Source: Novosphingobium sp. UBA6272 (lineage in GTDB: Bacteria > Pseudomonadota > Alphaproteobacteria > Sphingomonadales > Sphingomonadaceae). From it: a stretch of 64,000 nucleotides of DNA. Below, piece by piece: positions 1 to 9,021 of the stretch. A program made the translations under genes and the position numbers. The notes beneath the pieces were generated by a model. The model was not told the DNA's origin and did no database searches. It saw only the letters and a list, made by a program, of their open reading frames with translations. The stretch is from positions 178,176-242,175 of the forward strand of contig NZ_DJUW01000026.1 of assembly GCF_002440635.1 (NCBI RefSeq), written 5' to 3'. Numbering within the stretch: the first letter of the stretch is position 1; every line of letters begins with the position of its first letter.

Positions 1-1
1 A

Positions 2-547
2 GAGAACGCACGGCTAAAAGCCCTTCTGGGCCTGACCGAAAGCGATCCCCGCCCGGTGACCGTAACCCGGCTGATCGGATCGACCTCGTCGTCGACGCGC
101 CGGTTTGCAACGCTCGGCGCAGGTTCACGCCAGGGCATAAAGATCGGCATGGCAGTGCGCTCGCCGCAAGGGCTGGTCGGGCGCGTGCTCGAAGTTGGCC
201 CGGTCACGGCTCGCGTCCTGCTGATCACCGATAGCGAAAGCACGATCCCTGTTCGGCGTGCGCAGGATGGGGTCCAGGCTTATGCCACGGGCCAAGGCGA
301 TGGCACGTTGAAGGTTCGGCTGGCGGCCACCGGAATAAATCCGCTGCGCAAGGGTGATGCGATCGTCACGTCGGGGTCCGGCGGACTGTTCCGCCCCAAC
401 GAAGCCGTTGCGGTTGTTATTTCCCTGCTTCCCGATGGCGCAATTGCCCGTCCGCTAAGCGATCCTGGGATGACTGAATTTGTCGCGGTCGAGCCTCTCT
501 ACGACGAATTGGCTGCCCCAGCCGAAGCCCAGCCGGAGGCACGCTGA
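2..547 (+). CDS. mreC: Rod shape-determining protein MreC, C-terminal part (5' end outside window)
   Basis: MreC is a bitopic inner-membrane protein whose periplasmic part scaffolds the elongasome (MreB, MreD, RodA, PBP2). The reading frame is open from the first bases; the N-terminal anchor and most of the coiled coil lie upstream of the window. The visible part begins with the end of the coiled coil (ENARLKALLGL) and continues into the beta-rich domain (GLVGRVLEVGPVTARVLLITD, then SGSGGLFRPNEAVAVV). The stop overlaps the mreD start by one base (TGATG), which implies translational coupling. The family and the mreD-mrdA-rodA order that follows make the call secure. Confidence 0.93.
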   Translation, partial: ENARLKALLGLTESDPRPVTVTRLIGSTSSSTRRFATLGAGSRQGIKIGMAVRSPQGLVGRVLEVGPVTARVLLITDSESTIPVRRAQDGVQAYATGQGDGTLKVRLAATGINPLRKGDAIVTSGSGGLFRPNEAVAVVISLLPDGAIARPLSDPGMTEFVAVEPLYDELAAPAEAQPEAR

Positions 548-1110
548 TGCCGCTTCCCCTGGCCGAGCCTCTGACCGATACGCTGCGGGATTTCGGCAAG
601 CCGCGGATCAACCGCGCACCATCGCCAACGCTGGCAATCGCCTTGCCCTGGCTGCTGGTCATGCTTGGTTCGCTCAGCCCGGTCTTTCCGATCGTCAGCT
701 CGGCGGCGCTGGTGCCCCCGTTTGGCTTCATCCTGCTGGTTGCCTGGCAGCAGCTGCGCCCGGGGCTGTTTCCGGTCTGGGCCGGGCTGCCGCTCGGCCT
801 GTTCGACGATCTCTATTCGGGGCAGCCGTTCGGCTCGGCGGTGCTGCTGTGGTCCGCTTCGATGATCGCGCTCGACCTTCTTGAAGTTCGCTTTCCCTGG
901 CGCGGAGTTGAACTCAACTGGCTCGCCGCCAGCGGAATTGTCACGCTCTACATCGTGCTTGCGGCTCAACTGGCTGATCTGGCCGGAGGAAATTCAAGCT
1001 TGCTGCACATGCTGCCCCAAATCGTCCTGTCGATCCTGGTCTACCCGATAGCGGCAAGACTGGTGGGGGCATTTGACCGGTTTCGCCTGATTCCGATCCG
1101 GAAGTTCTAA
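547..1110 (+). CDS. mreD: Rod shape-determining protein MreD
   Basis: Small polytopic inner-membrane partner of MreC in the lateral-wall synthesis complex. The 187-residue product has about six hydrophobic segments (roughly residues 28-45, 51-70, 73-88, 95-112, 124-143 and 154-175) and the typical MreD stretch GLFDDLYSGQPFGS at 84-97. It starts one base before the end of mreC, and mrdA starts 2 nt after its stop. Length and operon position match the alphaproteobacterial family. Confidence 0.93.
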   Translation: MPLPLAEPLTDTLRDFGKPRINRAPSPTLAIALPWLLVMLGSLSPVFPIVSSAALVPPFGFILLVAWQQLRPGLFPVWAGLPLGLFDDLYSGQPFGSAVLLWSASMIALDLLEVRFPWRGVELNWLAASGIVTLYIVLAAQLADLAGGNSSLLHMLPQIVLSILVYPIAARLVGAFDRFRLIPIRKF

Positions 1111-1112
1111 GC

Positions 1113-3191
1113 ATGCTGGGCGAATCGTCGCATGTCAGCTCGGGAACGCTGAAAAACAGTTTTGAGCGGCGCTCGTTCCTGATTGGCGGCCTGCAGACCG
1201 CGGTTGGCGTGCTGCTGGCGGCGCGGATTGGCTGGATCGCGCTGGTCCAAAATGAGAAATATACGACGGCATCGGAAAGCAATCGCGTCAACCTGACCCT
1301 GATCCCGCCCCGCCGCGGCGCAATCCTCGATCGGCGCGGAGCGCAGCTTGCCTCCAACCGGGTCGAATTCCGGATCGATATCATTCCCGAGCGGCTGGTC
1401 GACAAGGACCGGACTGTCGCTACCCTTGGCAGCCTGCTCGGATTCGACCCGGTCCAGATCCAGGACCTGCAGGACAAGCTGGACAAGGCCCACGGCTATC
1501 AACCGATCGAAGTTATCTCGGGGCTCGAGTCAAAGGACTTCGACAAGGTGCTGGTCCGCCTGCCGGAAATGACCGGAGTAGTGGCGCACCAGGGCTTTAC
1601 GCGCTGGTACCCGACCGGACCTTCGGTGGCGCATCTGGTCGGATATGTCGGCCCGGCCACTGCCAAGGAATATGAAAAGGAGCGCAATCCGCTGCTGGTC
1701 ACTCCCGGCTTCAAGATCGGCAAGGATGGACTTGAAAAGTACTACGAAGGATTGCTGCGCGGCCAACCTGGGGCACAGCGGGTTGAAGTAACGGCCTCGG
1801 GCAAGTTCGTTCGGGATCTTGAGCGTCGCGATGACGTTCCCGGCAAGTCGATCCGACTGACCATCGATGGCCCCTTGCAAGACTATGCCTCGCGTCGGAT
1901 CGGCCTTGAATCTGCGGCCGTGGTAGTAATCGATTGCCTGACCGGTGAAATCGTCGCGCTGACATCGATGCCGGCCTTCGATCCCAACGGCTTCGCCGGC
2001 GGGATTGGCCGCCTGCAGTGGAAGATGCTGAACGAGGACGATCATATCCCCTTGCTTAACAAGGCGGTGCGCGGACTCTATCCGCCTGGATCGACGATGA
2101 AACCCATGGCTACTCTGGCCTTGCAGCTGCACGGGGTCGATCCCGATGAACGGGTTGGCTGTCCGGGTGGCTACCGGCTTGGCAGCCGCTATTTTCGCTG
2201 CGACGCAGTGCATGGATCGGTCGATATGCGCCAAGCGATCGAGCACAGCTGCAACACCTATTTCTGGTCGATGGCGCACCGCGTGGGCTATGATGCGATC
2301 GCCCCCGTCGCCAAGATGCTCGGCCTGGGCCAGGAGTTCGATCTGCCCGGCACCAACCAGCGCTATGGTACGATCCCGGACGCCGCCTGGAAAATGCGCC
2401 GCTACAAGCAGGAATGGAGCGCGGCGGACTCGCTCAATGCTTCGATCGGCCAGGGCTATGTCTCGGTCTCACCGCTGCAATTGGCGGTGATGACCGCACG
2501 GATTGCATCGGGCAAGAACCTCACCCCCTCTTTGCTGTTCGGCAAGAAGCTGCCGCCTGGGCCCGACCTGCCGTTCACACCAGAGATGCTGCAAGTGACC
2601 CATGACGGCATGTTCGACGTGGTCAATGGATCGGGCACAGGCACCGGAAGCCGGATCGACATCGGCGGGATCAAGATGGCCGGCAAGACCGGGACCGCCC
2701 AGGTCAAGGCCCTGGTCACTCGCGGCCACTTTGGTGACTGGAAGGGCCGCGACCACGCGCTGTTCGTCTGCTATGCGCCGGCCGATGCTCCGCGTTATGC
2801 CATGTCAGTCGTGGTCGAACACGGAACCTTCGGGGCCCGCGCGGCCGCGCCAATCGCCAAGGACGTGATGACCTTTTTGTTCGACCCCGCTACCGCGCTG
2901 GAGCGGCTGCACCAGTTGGAAAGCAGCTGGGGCGGCACGCCGGCAGAGCGGATGGCTTCCAAATATCGCTCGTTCGTCTCGCAGTACGGCACCTCTGCGC
3001 CCAAGGTCGGCGACGATGAAGCGGTGAAGAACGCGATCAAGAAGGCGGACGAGGCGCAGGCCCCGATCGAGACGCCGTCCAATGCCCCCGCCACCACGCG
3101 GGCCGAAGAGCCGGCCGAAGTTGCCAACGCCGCCCCGCCCAGCCCCGCGCAAACACCCAGCTCTGTTCCCAGCCAGGCCCCGCAACCATGA
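1113..3191 (+). CDS. mrdA: Penicillin-binding protein 2, elongation transpeptidase
   Basis: Class B PBP that cross-links peptidoglycan during cell elongation with RodA as glycosyltransferase partner. The 692-residue product has an N-terminal membrane anchor (about 22-42), a PBP dimerisation region (RRGAILDRRG near 68-77) and a transpeptidase domain with all three catalytic motifs: STMK (Ser327, Lys330), SCN (379-381) and KTG (525-527). The last 70 or so residues are a Pro/Ala-rich low-complexity tail, common in alphaproteobacterial PBP2 and probably disordered. The stop overlaps the rodA start (ATGA). Confidence 0.96.
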   Translation: MLGESSHVSSGTLKNSFERRSFLIGGLQTAVGVLLAARIGWIALVQNEKYTTASESNRVNLTLIPPRRGAILDRRGAQLASNRVEFRIDIIPERLVDKDRTVATLGSLLGFDPVQIQDLQDKLDKAHGYQPIEVISGLESKDFDKVLVRLPEMTGVVAHQGFTRWYPTGPSVAHLVGYVGPATAKEYEKERNPLLVTPGFKIGKDGLEKYYEGLLRGQPGAQRVEVTASGKFVRDLERRDDVPGKSIRLTIDGPLQDYASRRIGLESAAVVVIDCLTGEIVALTSMPAFDPNGFAGGIGRLQWKMLNEDDHIPLLNKAVRGLYPPGSTMKPMATLALQLHGVDPDERVGCPGGYRLGSRYFRCDAVHGSVDMRQAIEHSCNTYFWSMAHRVGYDAIAPVAKMLGLGQEFDLPGTNQRYGTIPDAAWKMRRYKQEWSAADSLNASIGQGYVSVSPLQLAVMTARIASGKNLTPSLLFGKKLPPGPDLPFTPEMLQVTHDGMFDVVNGSGTGTGSRIDIGGIKMAGKTGTAQVKALVTRGHFGDWKGRDHALFVCYAPADAPRYAMSVVVEHGTFGARAAAPIAKDVMTFLFDPATALERLHQLESSWGGTPAERMASKYRSFVSQYGTSAPKVGDDEAVKNAIKKADEAQAPIETPSNAPATTRAEEPAEVANAAPPSPAQTPSSVPSQAPQP

Positions 3192-4303
3192 CACGCCGGA
3201 TCATCCCCGAAGCGATCAAGCGCGAGTCCTGGGAGGTCATCATCCCGCTGTTCGTGCTCAATACCTTTGGCTCGGTGGTGCTCTATTCAGCGGCGAGCGG
3301 GAACCTTCAGCCTTGGGCCCTGCTCCACACGATCCATTTCGCGGTATTCCTGGTCATGGCCTTCGTGATCTCGCGCCTGCCGCGCGAGTTTTTCAAGGCG
3401 CTGGCCTATCCGTCCTATGCCATTCTGGTGACCTTGCTGTTGATCGTTGACCTGTTCGGCGCGGTCAGGGGCGGTAGCCAGCGCTGGATTGATATCGGCT
3501 TCATGCAGCTCCAGCCATCGGAACTGATGAAACCCGGAATCGTTCTGACCCTGGCCTATTTCTTCGATACCCTTCCCCCGGCCATGACCAAGAACTGGCG
3601 TGCTTTGCTGCCCGCTGGCGCCTTGATCGTTGTTCCGACCCTGCTCGTTATCATCCAGCCGGATCTTGGCACCGGCCTGTCGGTTGCCGCCGGCGCGGCC
3701 GTAGTGGTGTTCCTTGCCGGCCTGCCGATGCGGTGGTTTGTTGGTGCCGGGCTTGCCGGAGCTGCGCTTGCCCCAATCGCTTTCTTCACCCTGCTGCACG
3801 ACTATCAGCGCAAGCGTGTGTTGACCTTCCTCAATCCCGAGGAAGACCTGCTCGGGACCGGCTATCACATCACCCAATCAAAAATCGCAATTGGCTCGGG
3901 CGGGTTCTGGGGCAAGGGGTTCGGCAATGGCAGCCAGAGCCACCTTGAATATTTGCCCGAAGCCCAAACGGACTTCGCCTTTGCCACTATGGCCGAAGAA
4001 TGGGGCGTGCTGGGCGGGCTGTTCGTAATCGCGGTGTTTTTGTGGACATTCCGCTGGGGCCTCAAGGTGGCGCGCAATGCCCCCGATCGCTTTTCCAGCC
4101 TGCTCGCAGCGGGTATGACCTTCACCGTGTTCTTCTACATGGCGATCAACATGCTGATGGTGATGGGCCTGGCCCCGGTGGTCGGCATCCCGCTGCCCTG
4201 GATCAGCCACGGCGGCTCTGCCTTGATGACCAACATGGCCTGCATCGGCACGATCATGGCGGTTGAACGCTGGAGCCGGCGGAGCGGATCGCTCTCTACA
4301 TGA
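3188..4303 (+). CDS. rodA: RodA, SEDS peptidoglycan glycosyltransferase
   Basis: Polytopic membrane enzyme that polymerises lipid II for lateral wall growth with PBP2. The 371-residue product shows the SEDS motifs RWIDIG (99-104), QPSELMKP (109-116) and TDFAFATMAEEWG, in which Asp262 aligns with the catalytic Asp of the family (D262 in E. coli RodA). The C-terminal PLPWISHGGSALM is also diagnostic. It overlaps mrdA by 4 nt and ends the mre operon. No strong terminator is visible before the tRNA gene. Confidence 0.96.
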   Translation: MTRRIIPEAIKRESWEVIIPLFVLNTFGSVVLYSAASGNLQPWALLHTIHFAVFLVMAFVISRLPREFFKALAYPSYAILVTLLLIVDLFGAVRGGSQRWIDIGFMQLQPSELMKPGIVLTLAYFFDTLPPAMTKNWRALLPAGALIVVPTLLVIIQPDLGTGLSVAAGAAVVVFLAGLPMRWFVGAGLAGAALAPIAFFTLLHDYQRKRVLTFLNPEEDLLGTGYHITQSKIAIGSGGFWGKGFGNGSQSHLEYLPEAQTDFAFATMAEEWGVLGGLFVIAVFLWTFRWGLKVARNAPDRFSSLLAAGMTFTVFFYMAINMLMVMGLAPVVGIPLPWISHGGSALMTNMACIGTIMAVERWSRRSGSLST

Positions 4304-4392
4304 TGGCGCAAAGAAACCCCTTCCATCGCGCAGATCAATCGCTATAGGGGGCGCTCCCGAGCGAATCGGGTCCAGCGGTAACGCAGGAAAGT

Positions 4393-4468
<76 letters not shown>

Positions 4469-4604
4469 CTCCTTCCCCACCCTCAATTTTTGATTTGCAG
4501 CCTTCGCCCTTGACGTGGCCGCAGCCATGGTTCCGCTTGGCCCATTTCCCACATTCACAAAAAGCATTTGCCTTGACCGTCCCGCCATGGGCAAAGGCGC
4601 GGCC

Positions 4605-5441
4605 ATGGAACAGATCAGCGCAAACCGCAGCCACGGCGGCACCCAGGGTGTTTACACGCATCACAGCGAGAGCACCGGCACGCCGATGACCTTTTCGGTC
4701 TTCGTGCCCGATCATGCGCCGGGGGCAAAGCTGCCAGTGCTGTGGTATCTCTCCGGGCTGACCTGCACCCACGCCAATGTCACCGAAAAGGGCGAGTTCC
4801 GCGCGGCTTGCGCCGAGCACGGGATCGCCTTCATCGCGCCCGATACCAGCCCGCGCGGTAACGATGTGCCCGATGACGAGGGCTATGACTTCGGCAAGGG
4901 CGCCGGTTTCTATGTCGATGCCACGCAAGAACCCTGGGCGACGAACTTCCGGATGCGCAGCTATATCGAGCAGGAACTGCCGGCGCTGGTCGCGGCCGAA
5001 TTTCCGCTCGACATGGACCGCCAGGGGATCACCGGCCATTCAATGGGCGGACACGGCGCGCTGACGATCAGCTTGCGCAATCCCGGTCGGTTCCGCTCGA
5101 CCACCGCGTTTTCGCCGATTGTCAGCCCGCTCAACTGCCCGTGGGGCGAAAAGGCGCTGGGCGGCTATCTCGGGCCGGACAAGGCCAGCTGGCGCGAGTA
5201 TGATGCCTGCGCACTGATCGAGGACGGCGCCCGCCTGCCTGACCTGCTGGTCGATCAGGGCGATGCCGACAACTTCCTGCACGAACAGCTCAAGACCGGG
5301 CTGCTGGTCATGGCCGCGAAGAAGGCCGGGATCCCGGCGACGATCCGGATGCAGCCGGGCTATGACCATTCGTACTATTTCATCTCCAGCTTCATGGCCG
5401 ATCACGTCGCCTGGCACGCGGAACGGCTTCGCGCCGACTGA
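4605..5441 (+). CDS. fghA: S-formylglutathione hydrolase
   Basis: Esterase D-type alpha/beta hydrolase that cleaves S-formylglutathione to formate and glutathione, the last step of glutathione-linked formaldehyde detoxification. The frame is open further upstream (first ATG 4515), but family members begin like ME-ISANRSHGGTQGVY, so the ATG at 4605 is preferred; this gives 278 residues, the usual length. The nucleophile is in GHSMGG (Ser146), an Asp lies in DQGDAD (217-222), and His255 lies in GYDHSYYF, completing a Ser-Asp-His triad. The formate produced can be oxidised by the fds enzyme encoded just downstream. Confidence 0.95.
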   Translation: MEQISANRSHGGTQGVYTHHSESTGTPMTFSVFVPDHAPGAKLPVLWYLSGLTCTHANVTEKGEFRAACAEHGIAFIAPDTSPRGNDVPDDEGYDFGKGAGFYVDATQEPWATNFRMRSYIEQELPALVAAEFPLDMDRQGITGHSMGGHGALTISLRNPGRFRSTTAFSPIVSPLNCPWGEKALGGYLGPDKASWREYDACALIEDGARLPDLLVDQGDADNFLHEQLKTGLLVMAAKKAGIPATIRMQPGYDHSYYFISSFMADHVAWHAERLRAD

Positions 5442-5480
5442 GTGATATGATAGACGCAGCCTCTTAACGGGAGGCCCGCG

Positions 5481-6410
5481 ATGCAATTGCAGCACCTGCG
5501 CTATTTCGTCGCACTGGCGCGGACCCGGCATTTCGCCCAGGCCGCGAGCGAATGCGGCGTGTCGCAGCCAACCTTGTCGGCGGGGCTGGCTGCGCTGGAG
5601 CATGAGCTCGGCAAGCGGCTGGTCGAACGCGACCGACGCTTCATCGGCCTGACCGAGCATGGCGAAGCGATCTTGCCCTGGGCCGAGCAGGCGCTGGGTG
5701 CGGTCCGGGGCCTCGGTCAGGCCGCCGCCACCAATCCCACCGCGCTTAGCGGCGAATTCCGTCTGTTCGTAATCCCTTCGGCGCAGCCTCTGGTCGGTCC
5801 GTTCGGCGACGCCTTGCTGCAAAGCCACCCCGGGCTGACGCTGAACATCACCGCCGGAACATCGCGCGAGATCGAGCATGCGCTGCACGCCAATGAGGTC
5901 GATGCCGGGCTGACCTATCTCGATCACGAGCCGCCGACCAACATGTTGAGCGCCCCGCTCCACAACGAGCAGTACCGGCTGATCGTGCGGCGCGGGACCG
6001 GGTTCGACGATGCGGAATCGATTGGCTGGCAGGAAGTTGCGGCCATGCCGCTGTGCCTGCTGCACCAGGGCATGCAGTATCGCCGGATCCTCGACGCCCA
6101 GTTCGCACGGCATGGCCTGTCGGTCAGCCCGCGTTCCATCGCGGACAATTACGTTTCGCTGCTGGCACTGGTCCGCTCAGGCCATTTCGCCTCGATCGTG
6201 CCCGATGCCTATGCTGGGCCGCTGGCCGGGGTCGACTGGTGCAAGTTCATCCGGATCGAACCCGAAGCCCCGCTGCGGCGGCTTGGGCTGGTGGTGGTCA
6301 ACCGCGATCCGCTGGGTTCGATGGCGCGGGCCGGGTTGACCGTGGCGCAGCAAATCGACCCTGCCGACATGATAGATTTTTTCTATCAACCTTCAAATCT
6401 ATCGATTTGA
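5481..6410 (+). CDS. LysR-family regulator, probable fds operon regulator (FdsR-like)
   Basis: The 309-residue product has an N-terminal winged HTH (residues 1-60, LRYFVALARTRHFAQAA then VSQPTLS) and a periplasmic-binding-like effector domain. A good Shine-Dalgarno (GGGAGG) precedes the ATG, but it can pair with CCTC 5461 region in a small hairpin (GCCTC 5459-5463 / GAGGC 5471-5475). The gene sits just before fdsG on the same strand. LysR regulators (FdsR) control fds operons in Cupriavidus, so the role here is inferred from position. OxyR-like assignment cannot be excluded, but I see no conserved Cys pair typical of OxyR. Two dyads in front of fdsG overlap its 3' end. Confidence 0.85.
   Translation: MQLQHLRYFVALARTRHFAQAASECGVSQPTLSAGLAALEHELGKRLVERDRRFIGLTEHGEAILPWAEQALGAVRGLGQAAATNPTALSGEFRLFVIPSAQPLVGPFGDALLQSHPGLTLNITAGTSREIEHALHANEVDAGLTYLDHEPPTNMLSAPLHNEQYRLIVRRGTGFDDAESIGWQEVAAMPLCLLHQGMQYRRILDAQFARHGLSVSPRSIADNYVSLLALVRSGHFASIVPDAYAGPLAGVDWCKFIRIEPEAPLRRLGLVVVNRDPLGSMARAGLTVAQQIDPADMIDFFYQPSNLSI
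6370..6409 (+). promoter_or_regulatory. Two dyads before fdsG, candidate LysR operators
   Basis: TGATAG-N7-CTATCA at 6370-6388 is a perfect inverted repeat that contains the LysR-type T-N11-A core (ATAG-N7-CTAT). A second perfect dyad, CAAATC-N4-GATTTG, occupies 6394-6409. Both lie in the last codons of the LysR gene, 32-72 nt before the fdsG start, where an activator would bind. This stretch is AT-rich compared with its surroundings. That the LysR protein binds here is inference. Confidence 0.6.
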
Positions 6411-6441
6411 CGGTTGTGGCCTCCTCGCGCATGCCCGCGCC

Positions 6442-6864
6442 ATGGGTGGGACCGAACTAGACCAGATCATCGCCGCGCATGCGGGGCGCAAAGGCGCCTT
6501 GCTGCCGATCCTTCACGACGTGCAGCACGCTTATGGCTGCATCGACGCCGCTGCGGAGCTCGCCATTGCCAAGGCGCTCAACCTCAGCCGCGCCGAGGTG
6601 CACGGGGTGGTGAGCTTCTATCACGACTTCACCCCCGCCCCCGACCCGCGCCCCAAGGTGGAACTGTGCCGCGCCGAAGCCTGCAAGGCCCGAGGCGTCG
6701 AAGCGCTGGTGCCGGCGGCGGAAGCGGCAGCCGGGGAACGGGTCAACCTGCGCGAGGTTTACTGTCTCGGACTCTGTGCAATGGGCCCCAACGCCCGGAT
6801 CGGGGAAAAGCTCTATTCCGCTCTCGATGAAGCCCGGCTGGTGGAACTGGTGAAGTCGGCATGA
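6442..6864 (+). CDS. fdsG: NAD-dependent formate dehydrogenase gamma subunit
   Basis: NuoE-like thioredoxin-fold [2Fe-2S] protein that passes electrons from the molybdenum subunit FdsA towards the FdsB flavin. The 140-residue product has the NuoE-type stretch VHGVVSFYHDF and four Cys for the cluster, two in ELCRAEACKARG and two in VYCLGLCAMGP. It is shorter than NuoE and matches FdsG length. The stop overlaps the fdsB start (ATGA). The start ATG at 6442 follows no strong Shine-Dalgarno; an earlier in-frame ATG is not apparent. Confidence 0.93.
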   Translation: MGGTELDQIIAAHAGRKGALLPILHDVQHAYGCIDAAAELAIAKALNLSRAEVHGVVSFYHDFTPAPDPRPKVELCRAEACKARGVEALVPAAEAAAGERVNLREVYCLGLCAMGPNARIGEKLYSALDEARLVELVKSA

Positions 6865-8375
6865 CGACAGTGCGCATTCCCGATGACGCCCAGGCGATTG
6901 CGCTGGGAGCCGATGCGCTGGCCGAGGCCTTCGCCAAAGCCGGCCGCAAAGTCGAGCGCGTATCGAGCTGGGGTATGCACTGGCTTGAACCGCTGGTCGA
7001 GATTGACGGCAAAGGTTTCGGGCCGGCTACCCCGGACGACGTCGTGGCCATTCTCGATGGCTCCTCAGCCAAGGCCATCGGCATTATCGCCGATCATCCC
7101 TGGATCGCCAGCCAGCAGCGCCTGACCTTCGCCCGCGCCGGCAAGACCCGCCCGCTCAGCCTTGAGGACTACCAGTCCAGCGGCGGCTGGCACGGCCTGA
7201 CCCGCGCCCGCGCCATGGCACCCGCCGATGTTGTCGCCGAAGTGCTGTCTTCCGGCCTGCGCGGCCGCGGCGGGGCGGGCTTCCCGGCGGGGATCAAGTG
7301 GAAGACCGTGGCCGATGCGCCGGGGGTTGAAAAGTACGTGGTCTGCAACGCCGACGAGGGCGACAGCGGGACCTTTGCCGACCGGATGCTGATGGAAGGC
7401 GATCCGTTCCAGCTGATCGAGGGCATGGCGATAGCCGCCTACGCAGTCGGTGCGGGCCAGGGTTATATCTACGTCCGCAGCGAATATCCGCACGCGATCG
7501 CCAAGCTCAATGCCGCGATCAAGCTGGCGCAGCAGCACATCGCCCCGTTCCAGCTTGAGGTTCGGGTTGGCGCTGGGGCCTATGTCTGCGGCGAGGAAAC
7601 CTCGCTGCTCAACTCGATCGAGGGCAAGCGCGGCGAAGTCCGGGCCAAGCCGCCGCTCCCCGCGCTGGAAGGTCTGTTCGGCTGCCCGACCGTGGTCAAC
7701 AACGTGCTGACCCTGGCCGCCGTGCCGCACATCCTCTCCGACGGCGGCTCCGCGCTTTACGCCCGGCTCGGGATCGAGCGTTCGAAGGGGACCATGCCGA
7801 TCCAGCTGGCCGGTAACATCAAGCACGGCGGGCTTTACGAGACTGCGTTCGGGATCAGCCTGGACGAGCTGGTCAACGAAATCGGTGGCGGCACCGCATC
7901 GGGCCGCCCGGTAAAGGCGGTCCAGGTCGGCGGACCGCTGGGCGCCTATATCCCGCCAGCGCAATTCCACCTGCCGTTCGACTACGAAGCCTATGCCGGC
8001 GCCGATGCGCTGATTGGGCACGGCGGGATCACCGTATTCGACGACAGCACTGACATGGGCGCGATGGCGCGGTTTGCCTTCCAGTTCTGCGCGGCCGAAA
8101 GCTGCGGCAAGTGCACCCCGTGCCGGATCGGATCGACTCGCGGGGTCGAACTGATCGACCGGATCCGCGAAGGTGGCAAGGTTACCGCCGATGCGGTCGA
8201 GGCGCTGCCGCAGATGCACAATGCCCGCAAGGCCGGGCGCAGCCGCGAGGAAGAACTGCAGCTGCTCGAAGACCTTTGCGAGACGATGCAGTTCGGCTCG
8301 CTCTGCGCACTCGGCGGGTTCACGCCCTATCCGGTGCGTTCGGCGCTGAAGCACTGGCCGGAGGATTTTTCGTGA
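6861..8375 (+). CDS. fdsB: NAD-dependent formate dehydrogenase beta subunit
   Basis: NuoF-like diaphorase subunit that carries FMN, the NAD site and a [4Fe-4S] cluster and reduces NAD+ with electrons from formate. The 504-residue product has an N-terminal FdsB-specific region of about 110 residues, the NADH/FMN loop RGRGGAGFPAG (134-144), and the cluster motif SCGKCTPC (Cys415, 418, 421) with a further Cys482 in GSLCALGG. It is 4 nt overlapped with fdsG. A palindromic repeat separates it from mobA. Confidence 0.94.
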   Translation: MTTVRIPDDAQAIALGADALAEAFAKAGRKVERVSSWGMHWLEPLVEIDGKGFGPATPDDVVAILDGSSAKAIGIIADHPWIASQQRLTFARAGKTRPLSLEDYQSSGGWHGLTRARAMAPADVVAEVLSSGLRGRGGAGFPAGIKWKTVADAPGVEKYVVCNADEGDSGTFADRMLMEGDPFQLIEGMAIAAYAVGAGQGYIYVRSEYPHAIAKLNAAIKLAQQHIAPFQLEVRVGAGAYVCGEETSLLNSIEGKRGEVRAKPPLPALEGLFGCPTVVNNVLTLAAVPHILSDGGSALYARLGIERSKGTMPIQLAGNIKHGGLYETAFGISLDELVNEIGGGTASGRPVKAVQVGGPLGAYIPPAQFHLPFDYEAYAGADALIGHGGITVFDDSTDMGAMARFAFQFCAAESCGKCTPCRIGSTRGVELIDRIREGGKVTADAVEALPQMHNARKAGRSREEELQLLEDLCETMQFGSLCALGGFTPYPVRSALKHWPEDFS

Positions 8376-8385
8376 GGTCGCGTGC

Positions 8386-8467
8386 GGGCTTCGACAGGCT
8401 CAGCCAGAGCGGGGTTGGGGAAATGCCTCAAACACCACACCCGCTCAGGCTGAGCCTGTCGAAGCCC
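8386..8467. repeat. 82-bp palindromic mini-element, family 1 copy A
   Basis: The ends are a perfect 20-bp inverted repeat: GGGCTTCGACAGGCTCAGCC at 8386-8405 and its complement at 8448-8467. After one mismatch a further 7 bp (GAGCGGG) also pair. The spacer resembles that of the second copy at 61880-61961 (both contain TTGGGG followed by an A/C-rich stretch). It lies between fdsB and mobA inside the fds operon and would form a long hairpin in the transcript. It has no coding capacity. Confidence 0.85.
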
Positions 8468-8490
8468 CTGCGCAACAAGAGCGCCAAAGC

Positions 8491-9021
8491 ATGATCCTCG
8501 GCGCGGTCCTGGCTGGCGGGCAATCGTCCCGCTTCGGCAGCGACAAGGCGCTGGCCGAACTGGGCGGCGAAAGCCTGCTGATCTGCGCGGTCGACATGCT
8601 CTCGGGCTGGTGCGAGAAGGTGGTGGTGGTGGGCCGCGAAGAGGCCCCTGCCCCGACCTTGCCCGATCGCCCCCGCGCCGGGATGGGCCCGCTCGGCGGG
8701 ATCGCAGCCGCGCTCTATGATGCCCGCGACGAAGGCTATGAGCTGGTCCTAACCTGCGGGGTGGACTCGGTCGACCTGCCTGAGAACCTGCCCGCGCTGC
8801 TCTCCCCAGCGCCGGCCTATCTGGCCGATCAGCCGGTAGTCGGCCTGTGGCCGGTCAGCGCGATCAAGCCGCTGGAAAAAATCCTTCACGGCGATGGCAA
8901 GCATTCGATGCGCCAGTTCGCCGAAGCAATCGAAGCGCGCCCGGTCGAACTGGGCCGCGCCACCCTGAACATCAATACGCCAGCAGACCTGGCCGAAGCG
9001 GAGAAGCGTCATGGGCTATGA
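8491..9021 (+). CDS. mobA: Molybdenum cofactor guanylyltransferase
   Basis: MobA attaches GMP to molybdopterin to form the bis-MGD cofactor that FdsA needs. The 176-residue product starts with the nucleotidyltransferase signature LAGGQSSRFGSDKA (residues 7-20) and has GPLGGIAAAL and a TCGVDSVDLP segment in place of the usual CD-P motif. It sits between fdsB and fdsA and overlaps the fdsA start by 11 nt, so it is translated with the enzyme it serves. In Cupriavidus and Rhodobacter operons another maturation gene (fdsC) lies nearby instead. Confidence 0.92.
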   Translation: MILGAVLAGGQSSRFGSDKALAELGGESLLICAVDMLSGWCEKVVVVGREEAPAPTLPDRPRAGMGPLGGIAAALYDARDEGYELVLTCGVDSVDLPENLPALLSPAPAYLADQPVVGLWPVSAIKPLEKILHGDGKHSMRQFAEAIEARPVELGRATLNINTPADLAEAEKRHGL

